Shown here: positions 18,568-27,651 of the stretch, piece by piece | Layout of the letters: each line of letters starts with the position of its first letter | Position numbering within the stretch: the stretch's first letter is position 1 | Source: Methylomonas sp. 11b | Lineage (GTDB): Bacteria; Pseudomonadota; Gammaproteobacteria; Methylococcales; Methylomonadaceae | DNA length: 64,000 bases | Assembly (NCBI RefSeq): GCF_000515215.1 | Contig: NZ_KI911557.1 | Coordinates: forward strand, 4,087,741 to 4,151,740 | Direction: 5' to 3' | Program-made: the position numbers and the translations under genes | The notes under the pieces: model-generated | Told to the model about the DNA's origin: nothing | What the model saw: the letters and a program-made list of their open reading frames with translations, nothing else | Databases searched by the model: none

Positions 18568-20160
18568 ATGAAAATGCAGTTTAATGATTACCTGAAATAT
18601 TTTCGTCAGGATTTTTCGGCCAGCATCGTGGTGTTTCTGGTGGCCTTGCCCTTGTGTCTCGGGGTGGCGTTGGCGTCCGGCGCACCTTTATTCGCCGGGG
18701 TTATCGCCGGCATGATCGGTGGTATCGTCGTGTCGTGGTGTAGCGGGTCGCAGCTCAGCGTCTCCGGCCCCGCGGCGGGCCTGACGGTCATCGTCTTCAA
18801 CGCCATCGAAACCTTGGGCAATTACAAGGCTTTTTTGTTGAGCCTGATGTTTGCCGGGATTTTCCAAATCCTGTTCGGTTTCGTTCGGGCTGGGGCGATT
18901 GCGGCGTTTTTCCCTACCGCGGTGATCAAAGGTATGTTGGCGGCTATCGGCATGATCCTGATCATCAAGCAAACCCCGCATGCTACCGGTTACGATGAAG
19001 GCTACGCGGCGGATGAGAGTTATATGCCGGATACCGCCGGCTCCAGTTTCATCGAGTTTACGCAATCCTTGCACGGTATTTCGCCCGGCGCGACCCTGGT
19101 GGCTTGCGTGGCCTTGTTGATTCTAATTTTTTGGGAAAGCGCTTTCATCAAACAATTTAATGCCTTACGGATGATTCCGGGGCCGCTATTGGCGGTGATT
19201 TGGGGGGTATCTTTCAATGCCTGGGCCTTGGCGGCTGCGCCGGAATGGTCTATCGGCGTCAAGTATCTGGTATCTTTGCCGGAACTGGGTTCCACCGGTA
19301 ATTTTGTTAACCAGTTGCGCTTGCCGGATTTCAGCTATCTCGGCAATCCCAAGATTTATAGCATCGCGCTGACTCTGGCCATCATCGCCAGCCTGGAGAC
19401 CCTGCTAAGCGTCGAAGCGGTGGACAAGCTCGACCCGCATAAACGCGTTTCGCCGACCAATCGCGAATTGAAAGCCCAGGGCCTGGGCAACCTGCTCAGT
19501 GGTTTGATGGGCGGCTTGCCGATCACGGCAGTGATTGTGCGCAGCTCGGCCAACATCAATGCCGGCGGTCAAACCCGGGTATCCAGTTTTTTCCATGGGG
19601 TGCTGTTATTGATCAGCGTATTGTTTTTCGCGCATTTTCTGAACATGATCCCATTAGCCTGTCTGGCGGCGATTTTGCTGCAAACCGGTTACAAGCTGGC
19701 GAAGCCGGCCATGTTTGTGGAGTTTTACCAAAAAGGTCTGAATCAATTTGTGCCGTTTGCGATCACCGTGTTCGCGATTTTATTTACCGACTTGTTGGAA
19801 GGTATCGCGATAGGTATGGTGTGCGGTATTTTTTTCGTATTACGGGCCAATTTCCATGCGGCTATCACCTTAACCCAGCATGGGCCCAACTATTTGCTGA
19901 GGCTGCACAAGGACGTGTCTTTTTTAAATAAAGCCTTGCTTCGTAATTATCTGGGCAGTATCGCCGATGATAGTGAATTGATCGTTGATGGTGGCAAAGC
20001 GTTGTTTATCGATCACGACATTCTGGAAACGCTAAGCGATTTCCTGCAAGCGGCACCGGATCGGAATATCCAAGTGGAGTTACAAGGTTTTGCTCTGGAA
20101 TCTCGATTGCTTGAGCAGGATGCCGTCTTCATACCCCGCTTGGCTGCGGCGGGACATTAG
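18568..20160 (+). CDS. SulP-family anion transporter, probable bicarbonate transporter
   Basis: A 530-residue inner-membrane protein with about 10-12 hydrophobic segments and the SulP features LVALPLCLGVALASG, the SGPAAGL motif near residue 70, and a C-terminal STAS-like part (about 430-520). The ATG at 18568 has GGAG 7 bases upstream and is preferred over a TTG at 18547. Carbonic anhydrase directly upstream suggests bicarbonate as substrate, as in other CA-SulP pairs. Sulfate or another anion cannot be excluded by sequence. Confidence 0.85.
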   Translation: MKMQFNDYLKYFRQDFSASIVVFLVALPLCLGVALASGAPLFAGVIAGMIGGIVVSWCSGSQLSVSGPAAGLTVIVFNAIETLGNYKAFLLSLMFAGIFQILFGFVRAGAIAAFFPTAVIKGMLAAIGMILIIKQTPHATGYDEGYAADESYMPDTAGSSFIEFTQSLHGISPGATLVACVALLILIFWESAFIKQFNALRMIPGPLLAVIWGVSFNAWALAAAPEWSIGVKYLVSLPELGSTGNFVNQLRLPDFSYLGNPKIYSIALTLAIIASLETLLSVEAVDKLDPHKRVSPTNRELKAQGLGNLLSGLMGGLPITAVIVRSSANINAGGQTRVSSFFHGVLLLISVLFFAHFLNMIPLACLAAILLQTGYKLAKPAMFVEFYQKGLNQFVPFAITVFAILFTDLLEGIAIGMVCGIFFVLRANFHAAITLTQHGPNYLLRLHKDVSFLNKALLRNYLGSIADDSELIVDGGKALFIDHDILETLSDFLQAAPDRNIQVELQGFALESRLLEQDAVFIPRLAAAGH

Positions 20161-20193
20161 CTGGAAACACGCCTGTTAGGATTTGGCAAACGC

Positions 20194-20229
20194 ATGGCTT
20201 TGCATCAATCCAGCAAGATGCAAAGCCAT
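20194..20229. terminator. 13-bp perfect hairpin between convergent genes
   Basis: Perfect 13-bp arms (20194-20206 and 20217-20229) with a 10-nt loop, between the sulP stop and the convergent VPLPA-CTERM gene. No T-run follows on either side, so it may protect mRNA ends or end transcription with other factors rather than act as a classic terminator. Confidence 0.5.
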
Positions 20230-20252
20230 AGGCAGATCCGATGCCTTGCGAA

Positions 20253-20927
20253 CTATTTAATGACTCGCTGTTTTCTTTGCGTGATGCCGGCCATTCCTAG
20301 GGCTGAAGCAAACAGCCAGACGGCTCCCGGCAACGGGACCACGGAAGCCTGTATGTGATACGAGTAACCCGCTTTTATGTTATCTACTGCCGCGAAGCCG
20401 TCCATGCTCACGGATTCATCGCTCAGGGTTCCGTACCAAGACGATGGGTTGGGGGTGGGCATTGTCACACAGGACGCGATAAGGCCTAGTGGCACAGGAC
20501 AGCCGGAAGATGCCGACTCCGAATGAAAGGCTGTGCCGCTAGTCATAAGACTAAAGAAACTTGGGAAATCGAAGCTATGGATTGCGCCGTTCAGCGTGAC
20601 GTTGGCGTTGGTAAACAATAGCTTGTCGGCAATTCCACCGCTTGCCGGCGTTGCAGAAGGGTTCGCCGTACTTTGATAGCGTTCGACGTCAAATGATCCG
20701 GCTATGCTGAACGGTCCAAAGTTCTCACTTGGCTCTGAGCCGTCTGCGCCGATTACGATAAAAGAGGGGATGTAGGTAGCAAAGCTTTCCGCTGAGTTAA
20801 TAACGTAATGAGTCGTTGCGGTCTTGATGAAGTCCGAGCCAGCAACCACGGTCGCCTGCGCGGAGCCAATCGCCATCATTCCGCCTAACAGAGCGATGCC
20901 GCGTGAAATAGCCAAAAATCTAAACAT
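20253..20927 (-). CDS. Exported VPLPA-CTERM sorting-domain protein
   Basis: A 224-residue secreted protein with an N-terminal signal peptide (ending about SAQA-TVV) and a C-terminal sorting signal: VPLPGAVWLFASALG, a hydrophobic helix, then a basic tail RKQR. This is the VPLPA variant of PEP-CTERM, processed by an exosortase and often linked to exopolysaccharide. The start at 20927 has AAGGAAA upstream and gives a clean signal peptide; a longer in-frame start at 20969 is less likely. The central domain has no recognised match. No exosortase gene is in this window. Confidence 0.85.
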   Translation of the reverse strand: MFRFLAISRGIALLGGMMAIGSAQATVVAGSDFIKTATTHYVINSAESFATYIPSFIVIGADGSEPSENFGPFSIAGSFDVERYQSTANPSATPASGGIADKLLFTNANVTLNGAIHSFDFPSFFSLMTSGTAFHSESASSGCPVPLGLIASCVTMPTPNPSSWYGTLSDESVSMDGFAAVDNIKAGYSYHIQASVVPLPGAVWLFASALGMAGITQRKQRVIK

Positions 20928-21070
20928 GAATTTTCCTTGAATTGTTGAAATGACAGGCTTCCTAACCATGCGTTAGGCCACGCGGATTCTATAGACACGG
21001 GTAATTTCAGTCAAACAAATAAGCTATGCTGCCAGGCGGCTTTGCCGTTTACCCAGTTGCCGATACCGTG

Positions 21071-21970
21071 TCATGCAAAGGCATTTAAATGCGTTTCCAA
21101 AAAATCGATAAATGCCCGGGTTTTGGTCGGCATCAAACGTCGGCCGGGGAACACCAGCCAAGCCGTGGTTTGCGGCAAGCACCATTCCGGCAGCACGCGC
21201 ACTAACTCTTGATTAGGTAGGTAAGTGCTGGCGTATGAGTCCGGCGCGGCGACGATGCCTTGATCCTGGATTGCCAGTTTGACCAATAATTCCGGCGAGT
21301 TGGCTTTGACGCGTACCGGCGGCATACCCAGCCATTGTTGGTCGCCTTTACTCAGTTGCCAGACCGGGGCTTCCCGATTACCGGCCAGCAGGCTGAGGGC
21401 ATCGTGTGTTAATAATTCTTCAGGTTGCTTAGGTGTGCCGCGTTTATGCAAATAGGCTTGTGACGCATACAAGCCCCAGGTTTGCAGGTTCAGGCGCTTG
21501 GCCGTCAAGGTGGCGTCGTCAGGCAGATCGCCCATCCGAATCGCCAAATCAAAACTCTCGCTGAGTAAATCCACTCGCCGCGCGGATAAATCGATCTCCA
21601 AGGCAATCGCCGGGTAAGTATCGCTGAATTCGGCCAGCAGCGGCGCCAAGAATAGATTGGCAAAGTCGTTGGGCATCGAGATGCGCAGCACACCGCTGGG
21701 CTGGATTTGCCGGTGTTGCGCCAAGGCCATCGCCGCTTCGATTTCTTCGCCCACTTGCCGGCCATGTTGCAGCAAGCGCAAGCCAAATTCGGTTAGATTC
21801 AGTTGCCGGGTGGTGCGTTGCAGCAGACGTTCGCCCAGCTGTTTTTCCAGATTGCTGATGCGCCGCGACAGGGTTGATTTTGGTAAACCCAGCAATTCGC
21901 CGGCTTTAGAAAAACTGCCGGCGTCGGCAATTTTGGCGAATAGCCACAGGTCGTTAGGTTCTATCTGCAT
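21071..21970 (-). CDS. LysR-family transcriptional regulator
   Basis: A 299-residue LysR regulator. The N-terminal winged helix-turn-helix is FAKIADAGSFSKAGELLGLPKSTLSRRIS (in two parts, residues 11-39), then a linker helix and a substrate-binding domain. GGAGGAA lies 6 bases before the ATG. It is divergent from azoR across 102 bp. A near-start palindrome overlaps its own ribosome site, so it probably represses itself and controls azoR, pirin and the dioxygenase. The pairing suggests it senses a quinone or other electrophile. Confidence 0.92.
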   Translation of the reverse strand: MQIEPNDLWLFAKIADAGSFSKAGELLGLPKSTLSRRISNLEKQLGERLLQRTTRQLNLTEFGLRLLQHGRQVGEEIEAAMALAQHRQIQPSGVLRISMPNDFANLFLAPLLAEFSDTYPAIALEIDLSARRVDLLSESFDLAIRMGDLPDDATLTAKRLNLQTWGLYASQAYLHKRGTPKQPEELLTHDALSLLAGNREAPVWQLSKGDQQWLGMPPVRVKANSPELLVKLAIQDQGIVAAPDSYASTYLPNQELVRVLPEWCLPQTTAWLVFPGRRLMPTKTRAFIDFLETHLNAFA

Positions 21971-21971
21971 T

Positions 21972-21993
21972 ATTGTTCCTCCAATGGAACAAT
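21972..21993. promoter_or_regulatory. Palindromic LysR-type operator
   Basis: A perfect 8-bp inverted repeat, ATTGTTCC (21972-21979) and GGAACAAT (21986-21993), with a 6-bp spacer. It contains a T-N11-A pair (T at 21977, A at 21989) as expected for LysR sites. It starts 2 bp from the regulator's ATG and covers its ribosome site. Confidence 0.65.
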
Positions 21994-22072
21994 GTTATCC
22001 ATTTTCCGGTCTTCTGCCCAATATTATCCAGGCGTATAGTCAACCCAACTTCAACACCTTTGGGAGACTTAA

Positions 22073-22672
22073 ATGAACATTCTACAAATCAACTCCAGCA
22101 TCCGCGCCGAAAATGCCTATTCCAGCCGCTTGGCCGATAGCTTGGTTGCCGGCTTACGGCAGCAAGCGCCGGCTGCACAATTGGTCGTGCGCGACTTGGC
22201 GAAAACCCCGCATCCGTTGCTGGATGAAGCGGCTTTGATCGCATTGAGTACGCCCGTCGAGCAACGCAGCCCTGCGCAAGCACAACGGGTAGCGCTGGAC
22301 GACGCCTTAATTGCTGAAATTCAACAAGCCGACATCGTGGTGTTGACTGCGCCGATGTATAACTTCGGCATTCCGGCACAATTGAAAGCCTGGATAGACG
22401 CTATCGCCCGCGCCAGAGTGACGTTTCAATACACCGAAAACGGCGTGGAAGGCTTGCTGAAAAACAAACAGGTCTATGTAATCCAAACCGCCGGCGGCAA
22501 ACATAGCGGCACCGAGACCGACAGCCAAAGTGCTTATTTACGTACCGTCCTGGGATTTTTGGGTATGACCGATGTCACCTTTATTTACGCGGAAGGTTTG
22601 GCGATGGGCGGCGATGCCGAACAATTGGCCCTGCAAACCGCTGCTACCCAGATCGCCGTGTTGGCAGCCTGA
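22073..22672 (+). CDS. azoR: FMN-dependent NADH-azoreductase (quinone reductase)
   Basis: A 199-residue flavodoxin-fold enzyme that reduces quinones and azo compounds with NADH. The FMN phosphate loop is NSSIRAENAYSSRL, followed by APMYNFGIPAQLKAW and TAGGKHSGTE, all hallmark AzoR segments. It is the first gene of azoR-pirin-dioxygenase, divergent from the LysR gene. Its likely task is two-electron reduction of toxic quinones to avoid radicals. Confidence 0.93.
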   Translation: MNILQINSSIRAENAYSSRLADSLVAGLRQQAPAAQLVVRDLAKTPHPLLDEAALIALSTPVEQRSPAQAQRVALDDALIAEIQQADIVVLTAPMYNFGIPAQLKAWIDAIARARVTFQYTENGVEGLLKNKQVYVIQTAGGKHSGTETDSQSAYLRTVLGFLGMTDVTFIYAEGLAMGGDAEQLALQTAATQIAVLAA

Positions 22673-22700
22673 TCGTTAAGCTTATTTCGGGAGATTAGTC

Positions 22701-23582
22701 ATGAACACAGAAGCAGTGAAAACAGATGTAGTCCAACATTCGCGCGCTATCGAACAACTCGTGGTCGGGCACGCGACTTCGGACGGCGCCGGCGTGAAAT
22801 TGACCAGGGTGTTGGGTCAGGCTTTACAGCAACGTCTCGATCCGTTTTTGATGCTGGATGCCTTCGGCAGCGATAAACCTAACGATTACATCGCCGGCTT
22901 TCCGAACCATCCGCATCGGGGTTTCGAGACTTTGACCTATTTGATTGCCGGGCGGATGCGGCATAGCGACAATGCCGGTCATCAAGGCTTGTTGGAAACC
23001 GGCGGCATTCAATGGATGACCGCCGGGCGCGGGATTATCCATTCGGAAATGCCCGAGCAAAAAGACGGCTTGCTGGAAGGCTTTCAGTTGTGGATCAATC
23101 TGCCTGCCGCCGAGAAGATGCAGTCGGCGGGTTACAAAGACGTGCAAAGCGAGCAGATTCCGGAATTTGTCACGGCTGACGGCGTCAAGGTGCGGGTGAT
23201 AGCCGGCAGTAGCCATGGCGCAGCGGGGGCAATTCAACGGCCTGATACCGAACCGCTATTTCTGGACGTGCATGTACCGGCTGGCGTTAGTTTCAGCCAG
23301 TCTCTGCCCGTTGGCCATAACGCTTTTTTCTATGTATATCACGGCGAAGCGGCTGTGGCCGAGCGGTCGGTATCCGCGCAACGCATGGCGGTTCTGAACA
23401 ACGATGCGTCCGCAGATGGGGTAATCTTGCAAGCCAAGCAAGACAGCCGCTTGATATTGGTGGCCGGCGCGCCGCTACGCGAGCCTATCGTGCAACACGG
23501 GCCGTTTGTGATGAATACCCGCGAGCAGATTGAGCAAGCCATAGACGATTACCAGGCCGGTCGCTTTAACGCAGCCGCTTAG
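22701..23582 (+). CDS. Pirin-family bicupin protein
   Basis: A 293-residue cupin protein. The metal-binding N-terminal motif is PHRGFETLTYLIAG, with a further HSEMPE after GGIQWMTAGRGII. Bacterial pirins often have quercetin dioxygenase activity (YhhW type) or regulate metabolism. An ATG at 22701 follows GGGAGATTAGTC. It sits 28 bp after azoR and 34 bp before the LigB-type gene, so the three are likely one operon for quinone and catechol defence. Confidence 0.9.
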   Translation: MNTEAVKTDVVQHSRAIEQLVVGHATSDGAGVKLTRVLGQALQQRLDPFLMLDAFGSDKPNDYIAGFPNHPHRGFETLTYLIAGRMRHSDNAGHQGLLETGGIQWMTAGRGIIHSEMPEQKDGLLEGFQLWINLPAAEKMQSAGYKDVQSEQIPEFVTADGVKVRVIAGSSHGAAGAIQRPDTEPLFLDVHVPAGVSFSQSLPVGHNAFFYVYHGEAAVAERSVSAQRMAVLNNDASADGVILQAKQDSRLILVAGAPLREPIVQHGPFVMNTREQIEQAIDDYQAGRFNAAA

Positions 23583-23616
23583 TAGCTTACAGAAGATTTT
23601 CATGGGAGTAGAGACG

Positions 23617-24405
23617 ATGAATTCGGCCAAGCCTGACAACCGCAACTTGCCAAGGATGCCGGCCTTATTCATCGGTCACGGCAGCCCGTTGAATGCGATT
23701 GAAGAGAGCGAATTCAGTCGAGCTTGGGCGGCGCTGGGACAAAGCCTGCCCAGGCCCAAGGCCATTTTATCTGTCTCCGCGCATTGGCAAACCAAGGGCA
23801 CTTGGGTTACCGCGATGCCGCAACCGAGGACCATCCACGACTTTTACGGCTTTCCGCAAGCCTTATTCGATTTTGTCTATCCGGCGCCGGGCAGCCCCGC
23901 ATTGGCGGCTAAGATTCAGGCCGAGATGCCATTTATTCAGCTGGATCAGGAGTGGGGTCTGGATCATGGCAGCTGGTCGATTTTGTGCCATATGTTTCCG
24001 AATGCCGACATTCCTGTTTTACAACTCAGTCTGGATAGCGATAAGTCGCCGGAAGAACACTATCAACTGGGCAAAGCGTTACGCTGGCTAAGGGACGAAG
24101 GCGTGTTGATCGTCGGCAGCGGCAACATCGTGCATAACTTGCAGGCAGCGATTTGGCGGGATACTGCCCATGACTGGGCCGTAACGTTTGCCGAACGGGT
24201 TAAACAATTGATTCGCGCCGGCGATCACCGGGCCTTAATTCACTACCAGGCGCTAAAAGATGCGGCTTTGGCTATTCCCACCGACGAGCATTTTCTGCCC
24301 TTGCTGTATATCCTGGGTTTGCAAGACGAGGGCGATAAGCTGAGTTTTTTAACCGACAAAACTACGCTGGGCGCCATAGCCATGTTATCTGTCCAATTAG
24401 GTTAA
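23617..24405 (+). CDS. ygiD: LigB-family extradiol dioxygenase, YgiD-like (DODA type)
   Basis: A 262-residue ring-opening dioxygenase of the class III LigB family. Metal-binding histidines are likely in FIGHGSPLNA, SVSAHW and LDHGSW. The nearest known type is E. coli YgiD, a zinc or iron enzyme acting on DOPA and catechols. The start at 23617 has GGGAG 8 bases upstream; the ATG at 23602 overlaps that site and is less likely. It is last in the azoR-pirin-dioxygenase group. Confidence 0.88.
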   Translation: MNSAKPDNRNLPRMPALFIGHGSPLNAIEESEFSRAWAALGQSLPRPKAILSVSAHWQTKGTWVTAMPQPRTIHDFYGFPQALFDFVYPAPGSPALAAKIQAEMPFIQLDQEWGLDHGSWSILCHMFPNADIPVLQLSLDSDKSPEEHYQLGKALRWLRDEGVLIVGSGNIVHNLQAAIWRDTAHDWAVTFAERVKQLIRAGDHRALIHYQALKDAALAIPTDEHFLPLLYILGLQDEGDKLSFLTDKTTLGAIAMLSVQLG

Positions 24406-24514
24406 TCGGGCGAAACGATGTTTCTGCTTAGCCTGTTCGCCGTCAGTGTTGGTGTGCCGCCGCATTCGAGCATAAAATTGCCGGCTTAACCAGCCTCTGC
24501 ATCTGCCCACCACT

Positions 24515-25432
24515 ATGTCCAAGCACCAACTTCACCGCCAATCATCTGCAAGCAAACCCGCTAGTAGCGTGGCAATTTCTGGAAATGAAGATCGGGAATA
24601 CGCGGTTAGCTGGCCCGATTACGAGTTACTGGATGCCGGTGACGGTAAAAAACTGGAGCGCTGGGGCGAGGTGATAACCATCCGTCCGGAGATTCAAGCG
24701 CAGTCCAAGCCGGGTTGGTCATGGCTAGAATGGCAGGACAGGGCGCATTGGGAGTTTGTAGAGCTATCATCCACCCAAGGTAGCTGGAAAAGTCTGAAGC
24801 CGAATTCACCGGACCACTGGCAAATTGCCTATGAGCAATTGCAGTTTGGCTTGAAACTCACCAAATTTAAACATGTCGGCTTATTTCCGGAGCAGCAGGC
24901 TAACTGGAAGTTTATCGCTGAACATTTGCAGCCAGGGCAAAAAATGTTGAATCTGTTTGCTTATACCGGTGCGGCCTCGCTGGTGGCGAGAGCGAAAGGC
25001 GCGGAAGTGGTGCATGTGGATTCGGTCAAGCAAATGCTGGATTGGGCCAATGACAACATGGCGCGTAGCGGGCTGACCGACATTAAATGGGTGTTGGAAG
25101 ATGCCTTGAAATTTGCCAAGCGCGAATTGAAACGCGGCAACCATTACGATGGCATCATCATGGACCCGCCGGCCTGGGGTTTGGGGGCCAAGGGCGAAAA
25201 ATGGAAGCTGGAAAATCAGCTAGCCGATTTGATCGAAACGGCGCGCCGCTTGATGAATCCCGGCGGGTTTCTAATCCTGAATACTTACTCGCCGAAAGTG
25301 GAATGGGCGGATTTGGCCAACAACGCCGCCCCATGCTTTGCTAAAAACCAAATCGAAATAAAACAGCTCTGGATGCAAAGCAAAACCGGCAAAGCCTTGT
25401 TTTACGGCAATTTGCTGCGGGCGACGGCTTAA
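24515..25432 (+). CDS. Class I SAM-dependent methyltransferase, RlmI-like fold
   Basis: A 305-residue methyltransferase. SAM-binding motif I is MLNLFAYTGAASLVA, and motif IV is IIMDPPAWG, which suits N- or C5-RNA methylation as in the Methyltrans_SAM group (RlmI/RlmK relatives). It lacks a clear PUA domain; the N-terminal 90 residues are divergent. The target is probably rRNA but not proven. Its stop codon is shared with the convergent toxin gene (TTAA at 25429-25432). Confidence 0.82.
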   Translation: MSKHQLHRQSSASKPASSVAISGNEDREYAVSWPDYELLDAGDGKKLERWGEVITIRPEIQAQSKPGWSWLEWQDRAHWEFVELSSTQGSWKSLKPNSPDHWQIAYEQLQFGLKLTKFKHVGLFPEQQANWKFIAEHLQPGQKMLNLFAYTGAASLVARAKGAEVVHVDSVKQMLDWANDNMARSGLTDIKWVLEDALKFAKRELKRGNHYDGIIMDPPAWGLGAKGEKWKLENQLADLIETARRLMNPGGFLILNTYSPKVEWADLANNAAPCFAKNQIEIKQLWMQSKTGKALFYGNLLRATA

Positions 25433-25848
25433 TCCGTGAATTGATTGAGGACCCGAATTCCTGTGCCGGCAAAGTCACCAACATGCCGGGTGACAACGGT
25501 AAGATCGTAAATTAACGCCGTAGCAGCGATCAATTTATCCAAGGGGTGTTGAGGATTTGGTACGCGCATTTTCCCCCAAACCAGCGCAATCTCGGTGTCG
25601 ATAGGCAGGACATGATGGCGATATTCCTTCATAAGCTGGTTTAGCCAGTTCTCGAGTAACTCGCCTTGGCTAAAATCGCCGCGGTGATAAATCAGATCCA
25701 CGCCGCGCCGCAATTCACCGACGGTGACGACAGAAATATACAGCTTGTGATCATTTTGGGCGACGCCAGCAAAGAACTGGTTAACGCCCGGATTTGTCTT
25801 GCTGCCTTTGCGGATTTCGCTAATCACATTCGTGTCAATCAAATACAT
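25429..25848 (-). CDS. vapC: PIN-domain toxin, FitB/VapC type
   Basis: A 139-residue PIN-domain RNase toxin. The four acidic residues of the active site are present: Asp5 (LIDTN), Glu45 (VGELRRG), Asp104 (PLDKLIAATA) and Asp125 (VGDFAG). I choose the start at 25848 (MYLIDTN), the usual PIN N-terminus, rather than a longer start at 25902. It overlaps the upstream antitoxin by 14 bp, so the two are cotranslated. Its stop is interlocked with that of the methyltransferase. Confidence 0.92.
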   Translation of the reverse strand: MYLIDTNVISEIRKGSKTNPGVNQFFAGVAQNDHKLYISVVTVGELRRGVDLIYHRGDFSQGELLENWLNQLMKEYRHHVLPIDTEIALVWGKMRVPNPQHPLDKLIAATALIYDLTVVTRHVGDFAGTGIRVLNQFTD

Positions 25849-26071
25849 CAGCCAAATCGCTCTCGGTATCAACACGCAGAAAGTCAGTATCCGAGCCGAC
25901 ATTGGGCATGGCGGCTAGCGCTTCCGTAAAAGATTTCCGTTGCGGCCCGGTCAAAACCTCCGCCAGGATGGCGCGATGTTCTGCTTCTGTGGAACGATGG
26001 TGGGCGGCAGCTCTGGCTTTCAAAGCCTTAACCAGCGTTTCATCAAGATTTCTAACAACAAGGCTGGGCAT
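25835..26071 (-). CDS. vapB: FitA/VapB-type ribbon-helix-helix antitoxin
   Basis: A 78-residue antitoxin with an N-terminal ribbon-helix-helix (MPSLVVRNLDETLVKALKAR, then AAAHHRSTEAEHRAILAEVL), as in FitA. The C-terminal part should wrap the toxin. GGAG sits 6 bases before the ATG at 26071, preferred over one 12 bases upstream. As in related pairs it probably binds and represses its own promoter. Confidence 0.92.
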   Translation of the reverse strand: MPSLVVRNLDETLVKALKARAAAHHRSTEAEHRAILAEVLTGPQRKSFTEALAAMPNVGSDTDFLRVDTESDLADVFD

Positions 26072-26138
26072 AGCTAACTCCAAGGGGTGGTGCTATCAAT
26101 GCTAGCACGCGCTTTGGCGTAGCGGCAGTTTTTTAACT

Positions 26139-27380
26139 CTAACGTTGTTGGCCCGTAAAAAACGGCCGAGTCGCAAAGATGCCATCCGCAAAACGCTTAC
26201 CTTGCCAGGCCAAACTGCGTTTCAAGACAAAATCGAAGCGGAAGGGGTGGTATTCCTGTAAGGCCAATAGCGGTTCGATGGCGTCTGCCGCCAGCAAGCC
26301 GGCTTTGGCAAAAGCTTCGGGTGAAATCAACGGCAAAATCCCGGTCAGGGGGTAGTCTGAACCATATAGCAATCGACCATGCCAGCTCGTTTCCGTCAGC
26401 AAGGTCTTAATGACCTCCATGTCACGATTGCGCAAGGTAATCGCGGAAATATCCCCAAATAGCCTATCTTGCCACTGTTTATCGGCCATCAGCTTGGCAA
26501 ACAAGTCAAAGCTTCTGACTTCCCGGCCGTCTTCATCCACATCCGTGCCCAACGTCGCGCAATGGGCGATCACAACCCGGACGCCAGCATCGAGAGCCCG
26601 CCGCAAACGTAGCGGATTGCCGAATAAAGGTTGGTCGGCACCATGCAACGCGTTTTCTTCGCCGCCGTGGGTAATGATCGGGATGTTTAATTGCGCAGCC
26701 GCTTTATAAAACCGGTCGCATTGCGGCGAAGCCGGGTCTATGCCCATCGCCGGCGGCAGCCATTTGACGGCACGCGCGCCATTCGCCACGGCTTTTTCCA
26801 ATACCGTCACGCAATCCTGGCGATAAGGATGGATGCTGGCCACCTATTCGAAGCGCTCCGGATAGGCTTGCGCCAAACTTTGGGCGTACTCATTGGGCAC
26901 AAAAAATGCGGTATTGGCATGATCCGGGTCGCCGCTGGCGCCGTGAGCGCGGTCGAAGGCATACAGCATGGCCTTAGCGCCCTTGGGCGTAGTATCCATC
27001 AGTGCGCGCAGACGCTTGACGAATGCGACGTCTTGGTGGGTGTCGGGGATGCAGGCGGCGTTGGCGTAGGCCCAATGTTGCAGGGTTTGCACCGGGTGCT
27101 TTAGCGGCGCGTGCATATCCGGCGTTTGCGTAATGCCGCTTCCGCTGTCGCCGGAACCGACGATATGCGTGTGGCAATCCCACCAGTCTGCCGGATTAAT
27201 ACCTTGCCAGGCGGCGGTTTCCAGGGCTGATGCTGGCGTCCCGGTCGGATCGAGGCATTGGTTGGTTAAGCGAAATAGCGCAGACGCCGGTGTGCTGGCG
27301 GAAGCCAAGCCGGCAGCCGCTAGTTTTAGAAAACGGCGGCGGGCGCAACTTTTAGCGGGCATGCGATGGTTTGATGGCAT
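26139..27380 (-). pseudogene. Tat-exported metal-dependent amidohydrolase, interrupted by one in-frame TAG
   Basis: Read through, this is one frame of 413 sense positions. The N-terminus has a twin-arginine signal (CARRRFLKLAAAG). A metal-binding HTH follows (DCHTHIVG), then after the break the segments THGGEENA, VIAHCATLG and LYGSDYPLTG, which make a complete amidohydrolase-2 TIM barrel. The break is TAG at 26846-26844, between ERFE and VASIHPYR; a single base change from TGG (Trp) would explain it. A GTG follows at once (26843), so a restart is possible but would lose the signal and first metal site. The product is probably inactive. A sequencing error cannot be ruled out. Confidence 0.8.
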
Positions 27381-27593
27381 GGGGTGTTTTTTAGGTCGGA
27401 TGCTGTGGGGATAGGATCCGAAAAATCAAATGGGTTGTAAAGAGGCTGGGGCGCATTTCGAGTGGGTTGGTGCTACCGCCATGGCCTCGCGGGTTTGGCG
27501 ATTAATAACCCGGCTCTTAAATTTCTTGGATTCGTCATTTCTGGGAAGGAGGGAGCCATTAGACGGCTCAAGGAATCCAGTATAGCCGCTGGA

Positions 27594-27611
27594 CTCCCGC
27601 CTTTGCGGGAG
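27594..27611. repeat. REP-like hairpin CTCCCGC/GCGGGAG
   Basis: A 7-bp perfect stem (27594-27600 with 27605-27611) and a 4-nt loop, near the 3' end of the receptor gene at 27652. It resembles widespread short palindromes of the type CCCGC...GCGGG. It could stabilise or end the receptor transcript; only one copy was noted in the window. Confidence 0.45.
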
Positions 27612-27651
27612 CGACGATGTTTAAGGGCTAGGTCAAAAAATTTCTTAGAAC

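Noticed and set aside
26139..27380. TAG read as pyrrolysine or another programmed readthrough codon
   Set aside because: No pyl genes or readthrough signal are visible, and one base change from TGG explains the codon more simply.
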